64,000 bases of DNA, taken from positions 2,294,001 through 2,358,000 of the forward strand of contig NZ_CP012529.1 of assembly GCF_001593285.1 (NCBI RefSeq), read 5' to 3'. The notes under the pieces are model-generated. The model made no database searches and had not been told where the DNA came from. It saw nothing but the letters and a program-made list of their open reading frames with translations. The position numbers and the translations under genes were made by a program. The DNA comes from Psychrobacter sp. P2G3. GTDB taxonomy: Bacteria; Pseudomonadota; Gammaproteobacteria; Pseudomonadales; Moraxellaceae. Shown piece by piece: positions 44,905 through 54,425 of the stretch (positions are counted from its first letter, which is position 1; each line of letters begins with the position of its first letter).

Positions 44905-46956
44905 TTAAAACTCGTACTGCAAACCCAGTTGTACTGAACTGTCTCTATTATCCCGTGCAAAGGTGGTGTCCCCGTTTAGATAAGCATAAACGTTCTTGTG
45001 AACTTTGCTACTGACACCCAGGTCAAAACGTCCGTAATTATCATCGTTATCTTGAGTAATTCTAACCTCTCTCTTTTTACCATCAGCTAAAGCAGTCGCT
45101 GATAAATTAGCTATCAAGCCATCTTCAATGACATGCACGTAGGCAAGCTTGCTTTGTAACTTAACGGGCGTATCCGCCACATTGAAACGATACTGTAATT
45201 GGTAACCAAGCTCTGAATCCCACGCATCATTAGAGATATCGTCAATATCAAGAGCAGTACGAGAGTTAGCGTTGCCACTGGTATAACCATCGATGTCGAT
45301 CTGGCTATAGTTGAGACCTAAATAAGCGCCATGAGCGACATTTTTATTAATAATAAAATTATAACCCAATTCATTGTGTGCGCTAAACACATCAGCATCA
45401 ACGCTACCACGCTCATTATTATTGATGATATTGATACCATCATTCCCATCCAATCTTACCGTTCTATTGGTATCTAAATCATGTTGAGACAGGCTCAAAG
45501 ACGTGGTATTCCACCAAGGTGTGTTTTTGCCACCCAGTAAAGAGTAAGCTTGAACACCATAGCTCGTGTCTTTTTTGATGCTATTTTCCATACTCTTATT
45601 GTTTTGATTGGCAGCCAGCAAACCTGCACCCATTCGCCAATTGGGCTGTAGAGTGTATTCGCCATATAGACCAATCTGTGCCCGTCTACTCTCTTCCATA
45701 TCCTCAGTATCTATATAACTTTGAGAGCCATCAACCCAGACATGAGTACGCGAATCAGAATCGAGAGATGCAGGTTGATCAATAGCATTTAAAGCGAGAA
45801 AATTGGCACGCTCAAACACTGGTGAATGTGAATCAGTAGCGTTGTTTTTTAAATGCTCGCTCATCGTATTTTGCAGATTAATAGCACTCTTCATCGATTG
45901 CACGATGTCTGCATTGGTTTTCTCAACGATTAATCGAGTAATAATACGAGAATAATCACGCATTCTTTGAGCAATACGCGCCTCACCAAAGGCATCTACC
46001 AACACCTCTTCATTGTCTAATGCAGGATTGTGCCACGTATAACCATCTGGAATTTTTGGATTGTCAGTCTGCGTATAACCATCATAATAAGGACCTAAGC
46101 TCCAATTTGTCGCTTCAAATGCAACTACCGGCATAACACTATCAAAAGACTCTTGATCGCTACAACACCCTACACCATAAGGCTCGTATGGCTCAGTTTC
46201 ACCTGGTGGAATAATGGCTGGGTTAACTTGGAAGTCAATGCCCAGCTCTTTTGCAATACGAAGCGCATTTTCACGCAAGCTCACGTTAGCTGCCACTTCT
46301 TGACCGTTATCGTCATACGCGTTTCGACCTGCATTGGCATACATAATGTCACCAGTGATTAAGCTATCTAAATTAACCATACCTAGCGCATTTGATTTTT
46401 TTGCTGCGCTCAGTGCTTCAACGAAAGCTTTTGAGCCATTGAGTCCGCCTTCTTCAGCACCGAAGGCGACGAACTGAACGTCCTGCTCGGCTTCGATACC
46501 ATTCAAGTTTCTGACCAGTTCTGACAAGACTCCTGCGCCAGAGGCATTGTCATCCAAGGCTTGCAAGTTTTGGTAGTTTGGATAGGCTACAGCAGAATCG
46601 TAATGCGCCCCTACGAATAAGGTTCTATCGGTATCAGCCGTTCCTGATTGAGTCACCACTACATTATTACTAGTGAGCTGCTGGTCTTTAAATAATCCGT
46701 ACGGGGCGGTAAAATCAAAAGTCCGAAGATCGACTTGATTATTGCTGCCATCGATAGTCATACGTTGTTGCATATAATCGGCAGCTTGTGATTCTGTATC
46801 AGAGCCTGTATATCTTCCAGAGTAGTTACGAGCAAGTGTTAACGCTGTCTCTGTGCCATAAGCCCCATATTCAGCGCCTGCCCATATCTGTGTCCCTGTC
46901 AATGCGGTCAGCACTGCAACCACTGACAAAGTAAGTTGTGATAATTTAATAGCCAT
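44905..46956 (-). CDS. M28-family aminopeptidase autotransporter
   Basis: The 683-residue protein has a signal peptide (about 1-27). The M28 peptidase domain (about 35-330) has zinc ligands His118 in GAHYDS, bridging Asp136 in QALDDNASG, Glu168/Glu169 in GAEEGGLNG, Asp197 in MVNLDS, and His309 in YTWHNP. A linker follows, then an outer-membrane beta-barrel (about 410-683) with alternating aromatic strands ending LGLQYEF. The barrel-final aromatic residue supports outer-membrane insertion. It would present a zinc aminopeptidase at the cell surface to feed on peptides. It stands alone. Confidence 0.9.
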   Translation of the reverse strand: MAIKLSQLTLSVVAVLTALTGTQIWAGAEYGAYGTETALTLARNYSGRYTGSDTESQAADYMQQRMTIDGSNNQVDLRTFDFTAPYGLFKDQQLTSNNVVVTQSGTADTDRTLFVGAHYDSAVAYPNYQNLQALDDNASGAGVLSELVRNLNGIEAEQDVQFVAFGAEEGGLNGSKAFVEALSAAKKSNALGMVNLDSLITGDIMYANAGRNAYDDNGQEVAANVSLRENALRIAKELGIDFQVNPAIIPPGETEPYEPYGVGCCSDQESFDSVMPVVAFEATNWSLGPYYDGYTQTDNPKIPDGYTWHNPALDNEEVLVDAFGEARIAQRMRDYSRIITRLIVEKTNADIVQSMKSAINLQNTMSEHLKNNATDSHSPVFERANFLALNAIDQPASLDSDSRTHVWVDGSQSYIDTEDMEESRRAQIGLYGEYTLQPNWRMGAGLLAANQNNKSMENSIKKDTSYGVQAYSLLGGKNTPWWNTTSLSLSQHDLDTNRTVRLDGNDGINIINNNERGSVDADVFSAHNELGYNFIINKNVAHGAYLGLNYSQIDIDGYTSGNANSRTALDIDDISNDAWDSELGYQLQYRFNVADTPVKLQSKLAYVHVIEDGLIANLSATALADGKKREVRITQDNDDNYGRFDLGVSSKVHKNVYAYLNGDTTFARDNRDSSVQLGLQYEF

Positions 46957-47180
46957 TGCACCGCTCCTTGGTTGGGACGTATTTCACATTCGACCATAGC
47001 ACTGACATTAATGGCAGAACTTATCTATGAATGTTCAACACGCCCTAAATAAATGTGACTAATAATAAAAATTAATTAAAAACAACATCATTTACAAGCT
47101 ATAAAAATCTCAGGTTTGGAGGTTTATTTGCTATAGTCCGTTAAGCTACAAACACAACTGGAAACATTGAAGGGAAAACC

Positions 47181-47570
47181 ATGAAAAAAATCTTAGTTTC
47201 AACCGTTATGCTTGCTACCTTCGCCCTAGCTGGATGTACAACCACAGGTGGCGTAAATACTAATGCGGGCACTGCGATGGGTACAGCGAACGAAATCGGT
47301 ATGAACGTATTCAAGGCAGCTATTGATAACCAATGCCGCAGTCAGATTGAAAATCAAAGTGCTTGGCGTATTGCTAGCGCTGCCATGACTGAGACACAAG
47401 AAGAAGCGGTAAAAAGTAAAGTTTGTGGTTGCGTGAGTGAGCAAGCACCTCAACAAGTTACTATTGTTGAGTTGGGAAACGCTGCTATAGATTCAGCATA
47501 CCGTACACAGTTAGTGGCAAAAGTCGTCGCCAAATCGTTGCAGAGCTGCTACGGCAGTATTGTTAAATAA
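47181..47570 (+). CDS. small lipoprotein of unknown function
   Basis: The 129-residue product has a lipoprotein signal (MKKILVSTVMLATFALAGC; lipobox LAGC, Cys at residue 19). A Gly/Thr linker follows, then a mature domain with four cysteines (QCRSQIENQ, KVCGCVSE, LQSCYGS), which may form disulfides. No family was recognised. GGAAAACC just before the start is a plausible ribosome binding site. Its stop codon is part of a 17-bp tandem repeat that follows it, so the C-terminus may have been shaped by repeat slippage. Confidence 0.8.
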   Translation: MKKILVSTVMLATFALAGCTTTGGVNTNAGTAMGTANEIGMNVFKAAIDNQCRSQIENQSAWRIASAAMTETQEEAVKSKVCGCVSEQAPQQVTIVELGNAAIDSAYRTQLVAKVVAKSLQSCYGSIVK

Positions 47571-47629
47571 GAAGTATTGTTAAATAAGAAGCATCGTTAA
47601 ATAAGAAGCATCGTTAAATAAGAAGCATC
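47562..47629 (+). repeat. four 17-bp tandem repeats overlapping a stop codon
   Basis: The unit GTTAAATAAGAAGYATY occurs four times without gaps (starts 47562, 47579, 47596, 47613). The first unit includes the lipoprotein stop codon TAA 47568-47570. The unit is not a multiple of three. Confidence 0.85.
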
Positions 47630-47667
47630 ACTAAACAACGATTCTGCTCAGAAAAAGCCGCTAACAA

Positions 47668-47697
47668 AGGGTGCGTTGGTCAGTCTTGACGCACCCT
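47668..47697. repeat. short GGGTGCG palindrome
   Basis: AGGGTGCGT and ACGCACCCT are perfect 9-bp arms around 12 bases. It resembles the core of the longer repeat at 31547-31612. It lacks a T run, so a terminator function is doubtful. Confidence 0.5.
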
Positions 47698-47828
47698 ACT
47701 CCCTATTATGTACAATACACTGCGTAAAACAGTACAACACACTGCCTAACACCCTAAATATAGCCATTATCAAAAGAAAACACCTGAGCTCAAAAGACTT
47801 AATTTTTATTTGTTATAGATTAACTTGG

Positions 47829-48173
47829 CTACAAAGGGGCTGCTAGAGGCAGAATTTTATTACGAAAATATTTGGATTTACCATCAAGAACTTTATCAAC
47901 TTCTTTGATTAAATCTTGGATGATGTCGTCGTAAATGCCATGATTTAACTCTTTTTCAAAAGGCGTATATGGATGTTTACGAGCTGCTGATCTCACCTCA
48001 GTTACACCTTGCTTGGTATAAAAAATATCGACTCGACCATCACTATTTAATACACAATTTAATTCTCCATTCTCGATCACCAGCTCTACACGTTCAGGCA
48101 TGAAAATATAATCATCCACATCAATTAGCTTTTTTTCTACTTCTCGTTTTAAAAACGACTTAATATCAAACAT
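47829..48173 (-). CDS. small hypothetical protein
   Basis: The 114-residue acidic/basic soluble protein has no recognised domain. It shows an amphipathic N-terminal helix (FDIKSFLKREVEKKL), several short beta strands (VELVIENGELNCVLN) and a C-terminal helix (DDIIQDLIKEVDKVLDGKSK). ATG 48173 is preferred over ATG 48194 because AGGGATA lies 7 bases upstream. Codon use and the ribosome binding site support a real gene. No partner is evident; it is flanked by repeat-rich intergenic DNA on both sides. Confidence 0.6.
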   Translation of the reverse strand: MFDIKSFLKREVEKKLIDVDDYIFMPERVELVIENGELNCVLNSDGRVDIFYTKQGVTEVRSAARKHPYTPFEKELNHGIYDDIIQDLIKEVDKVLDGKSKYFRNKILPLAAPL

Positions 48174-48672
48174 AGATATATCCCTAACATTCAAATTTTT
48201 ATAAAATCAATCTAAAATAACTTTCACGCAAGTTTGCCTATAATACAGACTCGCTGTTACTTACCTTCAGTTGAATACAGCAGACGTACAATCTTTAAAA
48301 TTAATCACTTTACCTATCATAAGTTTTATATGAACTCTCAAACTTAAATTCATAAAGTATCTGCATTATTAGCTTTTAAAGTCTACCAACTATAGGGCTA
48401 ATCATCGATTAACCCAGCATTTGTTCAAATATTTGATAAATAAAGCTTTATCTAACTATTTTATAAGAGACAACGCTTTTTTTTAAGATAGGAAATGTAA
48501 AACTGCGTGTGCTGTTAGTAAGATCAGGGATAATTGTTAATAGTGGTATCAGAGTCACTAAAAAATGGCATTACTATGTAGGAAAAGCAGGAAAAGCAGG
48601 AAAAGCAGGAAAAGCAAATATAGAACAACATAATAGCGGATGGTAGGATTAGCGCCATTATTACACTCCAAT
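48174..48672. other. AT-rich intergenic region with 9-bp tandem repeats
   Basis: This region of about 500 bases, apart from the repeat at 48580-48615, shows no gene on either strand. It separates the small hypothetical gene from the aminotransferase terminator. AT content is high and no clear promoter was recognised. Confidence 0.5.
48580..48615 (+). repeat. four 9-bp tandem repeats
   Basis: AGGAAAAGC repeats perfectly four times. On the plus strand it is purine-rich. It has no coding context. Confidence 0.85.
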
Positions 48673-48711
48673 AAAAAAGGTGAGCTGCAAATTATGCGAC
48701 TCACCTTTTTT
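48673..48711. terminator. terminator hairpin T1 of the aminotransferase/uvrB block
   Basis: The stem AAAAAAGGTGAG / CTCACCTTTTTT has an inner TGCA/TGCG pairing in the loop region. It lies 42 bases after the first aminotransferase gene. Near-identical hairpins occur at 49972-50010 and 51275-51309. Confidence 0.88.
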
Positions 48712-48753
48712 AGTGTTAATTTTAGTGCTAATTAATCTCTTGCACATCATCAA

Positions 48754-49806
48754 TCACACCCAGCCTTTCTCACGAAATGACTTTAACACTTTAATGAACA
48801 CTGCCATCTCATCGGGTGTACCGAGTGTTAAGCGACTAAAACCTTCAATTGGTGGAAACTCGCGTCCGACCACAATGCCATGTTCTCGCATTCTTTCCAT
48901 GTAGGTTTTTACATCGCCTTTGACTTCATGAAAAATAAAGTTGGCTTGTGAGGGCAAATGATGCAGACCCAGTTCGTCTAACGTCGCTTCAACCATTTCA
49001 CGTGATTGATTAGTCATACGTAAGCTGCGCGCCAAAAAATCTTCGTCATCTAGCGTCGCGAGGACGGCCACTGCACCTGACAAATTGGTATTGTCTATGG
49101 ACATAAAAGCTTCGATGGCAGTGGTCGTTTGCGGATTAGCAATGGCATAGCCCATGCGCATACCTGCCAGTGCACATAGTTTTGAGAAGGTACGCACGAC
49201 AATCAGGTTAGCTGATAATTCTTGCTTTACCCACTCAACCCCACTCTCAAAACTTGGGTCTATAATGTACTCTGAATAAGCTTGATCTAATAAAAAGTAG
49301 TGATTCTCTGGAGCATCTTTTATCCAAGCTTTTAGCTTATTCGTTGCGGTGATGGTTGCCGTTGGATTGTTAGGATTGCAAAGATAAAACAAGCTAATGC
49401 CATCGAATTCGTTGGCTGCTTTTTGCAAGCTGTCAAAATCCAAATCGTAACTGTCAGGCGTGAGTGGTACTTTTACGACAGACTCACCGATAGAGAGTGC
49501 ATACAATTCTGCATAAGCAAAAGTAGGATCAGGCACGATGACTTGGAATTGCTTACCTGCTTTTAAAGCTTTGGTTTGTAGCATTTGCACGACGGCTCGG
49601 ATGTTTTCGCTGGAGCCATTACCTAGCGAGACGTGGCTTTCTGTCACGCCGTTTATTTCTGCAATTTTGCTAATGAGAGCGGCACGTTGATCGTCTGGAT
49701 AACGAAATCCAGTATCAAAAGATTGTAGGATAGCTTGTTTGGCGGATTCTGCCATGCCAAGTGAGTTTTCGTTAGAGTTTAACTCTAGTAAGTTATGAGT
49801 ATGCAC
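48754..49806 (-). CDS. HisC-like class I/II aminotransferase, copy 1
   Basis: The 350-residue PLP enzyme has LELNSNENSLG (substrate arm), DPTFAYAELYALS, YLCNPNNPT, LLDQAYSEY, the PLP-lysine motif VRTFSKLCALAGMRMGYA and a closing REFPPIEGFSRLTLGT. The layout matches histidinol-phosphate aminotransferase, but the usual N-terminal arm before LNANEN is missing. The frame runs upstream to ATG 49902, but aligning with copy 2 puts the start at GTG 49806, giving exactly the same length (350). The upstream DNA is also homologous to that of copy 2, so the 96-bp extension is not coding. Confidence 0.88.
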   Translation of the reverse strand: MHTHNLLELNSNENSLGMAESAKQAILQSFDTGFRYPDDQRAALISKIAEINGVTESHVSLGNGSSENIRAVVQMLQTKALKAGKQFQVIVPDPTFAYAELYALSIGESVVKVPLTPDSYDLDFDSLQKAANEFDGISLFYLCNPNNPTATITATNKLKAWIKDAPENHYFLLDQAYSEYIIDPSFESGVEWVKQELSANLIVVRTFSKLCALAGMRMGYAIANPQTTTAIEAFMSIDNTNLSGAVAVLATLDDEDFLARSLRMTNQSREMVEATLDELGLHHLPSQANFIFHEVKGDVKTYMERMREHGIVVGREFPPIEGFSRLTLGTPDEMAVFIKVLKSFREKGWV

Positions 49807-49971
49807 AATGGATAATAGACCTAATTTGGAAGTGAATGATGGGGTGAATGGGTGCCATATTAAGTGGCATTGAATTTGATTACAAGGGGGTCTCATAAAC
49901 AAACATGAGATACTTTTTTGGTATTAATTTTTACAGGCAAAAAGACCGTTTTTTAATTTTGAACATGTCAT

Positions 49972-50010
49972 AAAAAAGGTGAGATGCAACTTATGCAACT
50001 CACCTTTTCT
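49972..50010. terminator. terminator hairpin T2
   Basis: AAAAAAGGTGAG and CTCACCTTTTCT form the same kind of stem as T1, with inner TGCA/TGCA pairing. It follows copy 2 of the aminotransferase. Confidence 0.88.
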
Positions 50011-50056
50011 AATATTAATTAGTCCTGTTTCGTTCACTAATCTTTTAAAGTACCAA

Positions 50057-51109
50057 TCATACCCAACCTTTTTCACGAAATGACTTTAGTACTTTGATAA
50101 ATATTTCCATTTCATCAGGCGTGCCAAGCGTTAGGCGGTTGAACCCTATAACAGGAGGAAACTCTCGCCCAACCTTAATACCACTGTCTCGCATTCTAGC
50201 GATGTAGGTTTTTAAATCGCCTTTGATTTCATGAAAAATAAAATTGGTCTGGGATGGTAAGTAACGAAGTCCAAGCTCGTCTAATACGGTTTCAATCATC
50301 TGGCGCGACTGATTGGTCGTGCGCAAACTTAACTCTAAAAATTCTGCATCATTTAACGTCGCAATGGCGGCGACCGCACCTGATAAGTTGGTGTTATCCA
50401 TAGACATAAACGCTTCGACAGCTTCAATAGCTTGCGGGTTAGAAATCGCATAGCCCACTCGCATACCAGCCAAGGCACATAACTTTGAGAAAGTATGAAT
50501 CACAATAAGATTGTCTGATAATTCTTGTTTTACCCACTCAACCCCACTCTCAAAGCTTGGGTCATTCACGTATTCTAAGTAAGCTTGATCTAATAAAAAG
50601 TAGTGGTTGTCTGGTGCGTCACCTATCCATTTTTTAAGCTGTTTCGTTGATGTAATGGTTCCGGTTGGATTATTAGGATTGCAAAGATAAAGCAAACTAA
50701 TCCCGTCAAACTCGTCGGCAGCTTTTTGCAGACTTTGAAGATCTAAATCATAGTTTTGGGCAGTTAATGGTATCTTGACTACGGACGCCCCAATTGAGTT
50801 TGCATACATTTCTGCACAATCAAACGTTGGCACAGGGATTACCATCTGAAACTCTCTGCCCTCTTTGAATGCTTTATGTTGCAGCATTTGAATGGTAGCT
50901 CGCATATTTTCAGTCGAGCCATTACCTAATGAGATTTGGTCTTCTGCCACGCCATGAATGGTGGCAATTTTGCTAATGAGTGCAGCGCGTGGATTATCTG
51001 GATAACGAAAACCTTCACTTAAAGATTCTGTAACGGCTTTTTTGGCAGAATCTGACATGCCTAGCGAGTTTTCGTTTGCATTTAACTCTATCATTTTATT
51101 ATTTTGCAT
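50057..51109 (-). CDS. HisC-like class I/II aminotransferase, copy 2
   Basis: The 350-residue paralogue of copy 1 is roughly three-quarters identical by eye. It has LNANENSLG, VPTFDCAEMYANS, YLCNPNNPTGT, LLDQAYLEY and HTFSKLCALAGMRVGYA with the PLP lysine. It may transaminate histidinol-phosphate or an aromatic amino acid; a housekeeping hisC is expected elsewhere. Tandem copies of this length next to uvrB suggest a local duplication. The start ATG 51109 is supported by the matching position of copy 1; TTAGG is some 13 bases upstream in both, a weak site. Confidence 0.88.
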   Translation of the reverse strand: MQNNKMIELNANENSLGMSDSAKKAVTESLSEGFRYPDNPRAALISKIATIHGVAEDQISLGNGSTENMRATIQMLQHKAFKEGREFQMVIPVPTFDCAEMYANSIGASVVKIPLTAQNYDLDLQSLQKAADEFDGISLLYLCNPNNPTGTITSTKQLKKWIGDAPDNHYFLLDQAYLEYVNDPSFESGVEWVKQELSDNLIVIHTFSKLCALAGMRVGYAISNPQAIEAVEAFMSMDNTNLSGAVAAIATLNDAEFLELSLRTTNQSRQMIETVLDELGLRYLPSQTNFIFHEIKGDLKTYIARMRDSGIKVGREFPPVIGFNRLTLGTPDEMEIFIKVLKSFREKGWV

Positions 51110-51274
51110 GATGGACGATACGCCTAAATGTCAGTGGATAATAAGATCAAATTTAATCATTGATATCATATTAAGTGGCATTTGGTATGATTACAAGTTT
51201 TCTAAACCCCAAACATTAGTTATTAATCCTATCCAACAAAAAGCTATCTTATTTCAAGCATTTAGCAGACCATA

Positions 51275-51309
51275 AAAAGGTGAGCTACAAATATGCAACT
51301 CACCTTTTT
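51275..51309. terminator. terminator hairpin T3 after uvrB
   Basis: AAAAAGGTGAG / CTCACCTTTTT with inner TACA/TGCA, very like T1 and T2, lies 41 bases after the uvrB stop codon. Confidence 0.88.
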
Positions 51310-51350
51310 GTTAAATACAAATTGATATTAACTATTATCCAAGTAATTTG

Positions 51351-53462
51351 TTAAATTAAGTGTGCTTTTAGCTCAAGCACTTTATCTCTTGTCTTCGCTG
51401 CATCCTCAAACTTCAAATCACGCGAGAACTGTTTCATAAGCTTCTCAAGACGATTGATTTCTTTGGCAAGCAAATCAGGACTGCGCAAGATACTGATATC
51501 GACATCAGGCAGATGACTCTTAATTGGAATCACCTCATTATCATTGGCATTGAGATCATCACCAGTATCAATTTTATCGGTGATGTTCCGTCGCGCGCCT
51601 TTTGGCGTGATGTTATGTTCAAGGTTAAAGGCCACTTGTTTTTCGCGGCGACGATCCGTTTCTTCAATCGCTTTTTGCATACTGTTGGTGACACGGTCAG
51701 CATAGAGAATAGCCTTACCATTGATATGACGCGCGGCACGACCAATAGTCTGAATCAAAGCACGCTCAGAACGCAAGAAGCCCTCTTTATCCGCATCAAA
51801 TATCGCCACCAATGATACCTCGGGCATATCCAAACCCTCACGTAGCAAGTTGATGCCGACCAGCACATCATGCACGCCAGTACGTAGTTCATGAATAATC
51901 TGCATACGTTCAACGGTATCGATATCCGAATGCAAATACGCGACTTTGACATCGTATTCTTTGAGATAGCTGGTCAAATCCTCTGACATGCGCTTGGTCA
52001 ACGTGGTGATTAGCACACGCTCGTCTTTTTCACGGCGTTTGGTAATCTCCGATAGCACATCATCGACCTGTGTGAGCACGGGACGAATTTCAATCTCTGG
52101 ATCAATCAGACCCGTTGGACGCACCACTTGCTCAACCACTTGCTCACTGTGTTCTAACTCATATAAGGCGGGCGTGGCGCTCACATAAATAGTTTTGGGC
52201 TTGATGCGTTCCCACTCTTCAAACTTCATCGGGCGGTTATTCATCGCACTTGGTAGACGGAAACCGTAATTGACCAAGTTTTCTTTGCGCGATCTATCGC
52301 CTTTATACATCGCGCCAATTTGCGAAACGGTCACGTGCGACTCATCGAGGAACAATAACGCATCCTCTGGAATATAATCAAACAGGGTCGGCGGCGCCTC
52401 CCCTGATGGACGACCAGAGAGATGCTGTGAGTAGTTTTCGATGCCGTTACAGTAGCCAAGCTGTTGAATCATCTCAAGGTCATACTGTGTGCGCTCTTTA
52501 AGACGCTGCGCTTCAATCAGCTTATTATTATCGCGGAAATACTCTAAACGTGGCTCAAGCTCCGCGCGAATAGTATGACTGGCCGCTTCTAGTTTATTAC
52601 GCGGGGTCACATAATGCGATTTTGGATAAATAGTAATACGTGGAACCTTGCGTACCGTCTTACCAGTCAGTGGATCAAACCATGTAATTTTCTCGACTTC
52701 ATTATCAAATAGATGCACACGCACAGCCAGCTGCTCAGATTCAGCTGGATAGATGTCTAATAACTCCCCGCGCAATCGATAAGTACCACGCCCGAAGTCC
52801 AGCTCGTTACGGGTATATTGCATCTCAACCAAACGCTTAATGGTCGCAGTACGATCTATTTTGTCGCCGACGACGATATGCAGTAGCATTTTCAAGTAAC
52901 TTTCTGGATCACCTAAACCATAGATACACGATACCGAGGCGACAATAATCGCATCACGGCGCTCTAATAATGCCCGCGTTGCTGACAAGCGCATTTGGTC
53001 AATATGATCGTTAATAGCACTGTCTTTTTCGATAAAGGTATCACTGGCGGCGACATAAGCTTCGGGCTGATAATAGTCATAATAGCTGACAAAGTACTCA
53101 ACCGCATTATTCGGAAAGAACGCTTTAAACTCACCATATAGCTGTGCAGCTAGGGTCTTGTTATGCGCCATGATAATGGTTGGACGCTGAGTTTCAGAGA
53201 TTACCTTGGCCATGGTATAAGTCTTACCAGAACCAGTGACCCCAAGCAACAACTGCTCATCCATGCCAGAATTAATACCTTTGACTAACTTTTCAATCGC
53301 CTGCGGCTGATCCCCTGCTGGCTCAAAGTCCGTGACCATCTCAAAAGCACGACTCGATATTTGCGTCCCTGACGCATTGACACCACTAATTTCAGCTTCG
53401 CCTTGCAGCTGAGTGGCCAATTGGTTTAACTGACGCGACGAGCGCGGTTCAGGCATTCGCAT
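51351..53462 (-). CDS. uvrB: excinuclease ABC subunit B
   Basis: The 703-residue product has Walker [14 protein letters not shown], the beta-hairpin [24 protein letters not shown]-box FLDESHVT, helicase motifs [12 protein letters not shown] and QTIGRAARH, and a C-terminal UVR domain ([10 protein letters not shown]...[10 protein letters not shown]). UvrB verifies lesions after UvrA and hosts UvrC. An N-terminal extension of about 25 residues precedes [23 protein letters not shown] precedes ATG 53462, with ATG 53456 as an alternative start. It is a single-gene unit. Confidence 0.98.
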   Translation of the reverse strand: MRMPEPRSSRQLNQLATQLQGEAEISGVNASGTQISSRAFEMVTDFEPAGDQPQAIEKLVKGINSGMDEQLLLGVTGSGKTYTMAKVISETQRPTIIMAHNKTLAAQLYGEFKAFFPNNAVEYFVSYYDYYQPEAYVAASDTFIEKDSAINDHIDQMRLSATRALLERRDAIIVASVSCIYGLGDPESYLKMLLHIVVGDKIDRTATIKRLVEMQYTRNELDFGRGTYRLRGELLDIYPAESEQLAVRVHLFDNEVEKITWFDPLTGKTVRKVPRITIYPKSHYVTPRNKLEAASHTIRAELEPRLEYFRDNNKLIEAQRLKERTQYDLEMIQQLGYCNGIENYSQHLSGRPSGEAPPTLFDYIPEDALLFLDESHVTVSQIGAMYKGDRSRKENLVNYGFRLPSAMNNRPMKFEEWERIKPKTIYVSATPALYELEHSEQVVEQVVRPTGLIDPEIEIRPVLTQVDDVLSEITKRREKDERVLITTLTKRMSEDLTSYLKEYDVKVAYLHSDIDTVERMQIIHELRTGVHDVLVGINLLREGLDMPEVSLVAIFDADKEGFLRSERALIQTIGRAARHINGKAILYADRVTNSMQKAIEETDRRREKQVAFNLEHNITPKGARRNITDKIDTGDDLNANDNEVIPIKSHLPDVDISILRSPDLLAKEINRLEKLMKQFSRDLKFEDAAKTRDKVLELKAHLI

Positions 53463-53693
53463 AATGGCTTTCTTCCTGGTATTTATAAAAGGTTATAAGA
53501 GGTAAGGTTTAAAACAATATGGGGGTCAAACTACTCTTTTTAAAGGATAATTGCAGGTTTTATCGCTAGGATTGACTGACGGCTAATCTAGTGATTAAGA
53601 CGCAAAAATATACAATAAAGAGGTTAGAAACTCAGGTATATTTTATCGATAGAGCATCTTAATTATCAAACATAACGAACCAAGGAATATACT

Positions 53694-54116
53694 ATGAAAG
53701 GCAACTGTTTGTGCGGCAACGTAACGATTGAAGTAGAAGACATCAATACTTTTGAGGCATGCCATTGCGGAATGTGTCGGCGCTGGGGCAGTGGACCTTT
53801 GATGGCGGTACATAGTCAATCAAAACCTAATATTAAAGGTCAGGAATCGATAACTGTATATCAATCATCTGAGTGGGCTGAGCGTGCATTTTGTAATAAA
53901 TGTGGCACTAATCTGTATTACCATCAACTTGGTTCTGAGGTTTATGTATTGTCACTAGGACTATTCCAAGAGCATGCCAACCTTAACTTTGCTAGCCAAA
54001 TATTTATTGATAAAAAACCTGACTATTACGAATTTGCTAACGATACTGAAAATCTTACTCAGCAACAACTGTTCGATAAATTTGCTGAGAAAGGCATCAC
54101 CACGGCCAAAAAGTAA
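53694..54116 (+). CDS. GFA/CENP-V-domain zinc protein, second copy
   Basis: The 140-residue GFA-domain protein has GNCLCGNVTIEV at the start, ACHCGMCRRWGSGPLMAVHS, and CNKCGTNLYYH; these Cys residues are expected to bind zinc. It has the canonical GFA length and pattern, unlike the more diverged gene at 24192. It may process glutathione adducts of formaldehyde, but this is unproven for most members. It sits alone between uvrB and dps. AAGGA is well spaced before the start. Confidence 0.9.
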   Translation: MKGNCLCGNVTIEVEDINTFEACHCGMCRRWGSGPLMAVHSQSKPNIKGQESITVYQSSEWAERAFCNKCGTNLYYHQLGSEVYVLSLGLFQEHANLNFASQIFIDKKPDYYEFANDTENLTQQQLFDKFAEKGITTAKK

Positions 54117-54425
54117 TCATCATACGCATTAAATCCATGTTGAATAGCCTTATATTTTCTTCTAGCGTTACAAAGCTTTTCACGATTAACAAAGTCATTA
54201 CACGACCACTTAATAAAGCCTAACGCTTAAGGGTTCAATCATCGATTTAAGCTGTTATTATCATTAATGAATTAACGAGCAACACCCAAGCAGAATGTTA
54301 GTCAGGATTTCATACTGATTGTAAAAGCTAATGCATCATTTCTGCTTAAGAAATATATTAATAAAGAACTATTAATCATAGAATTTCTAGACTCAATAAA
54401 ATAAATCTAACTAATGGAGCAAGAT
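54117..54425. other. intergenic region upstream of dps, no gene seen
   Basis: This AT-rich gap of about 300 bases must hold the dps promoter. No clear OxyR, IHF or -35/-10 sites were recognised by eye. Confidence 0.4.

Noticed and set aside
47562..47629. short repeats as a CRISPR array
   Set aside because: Units are directly adjacent without spacers, and no cas gene is present.
47668..47697. hairpin after the small lipoprotein gene as terminator
   Set aside because: Strong stem but no T run; better described as a short palindrome.
51042..51275. 77-codon plus-strand frame across the aminotransferase start
   Set aside because: Antisense shadow of the copy 2 gene and its upstream DNA; no domain.
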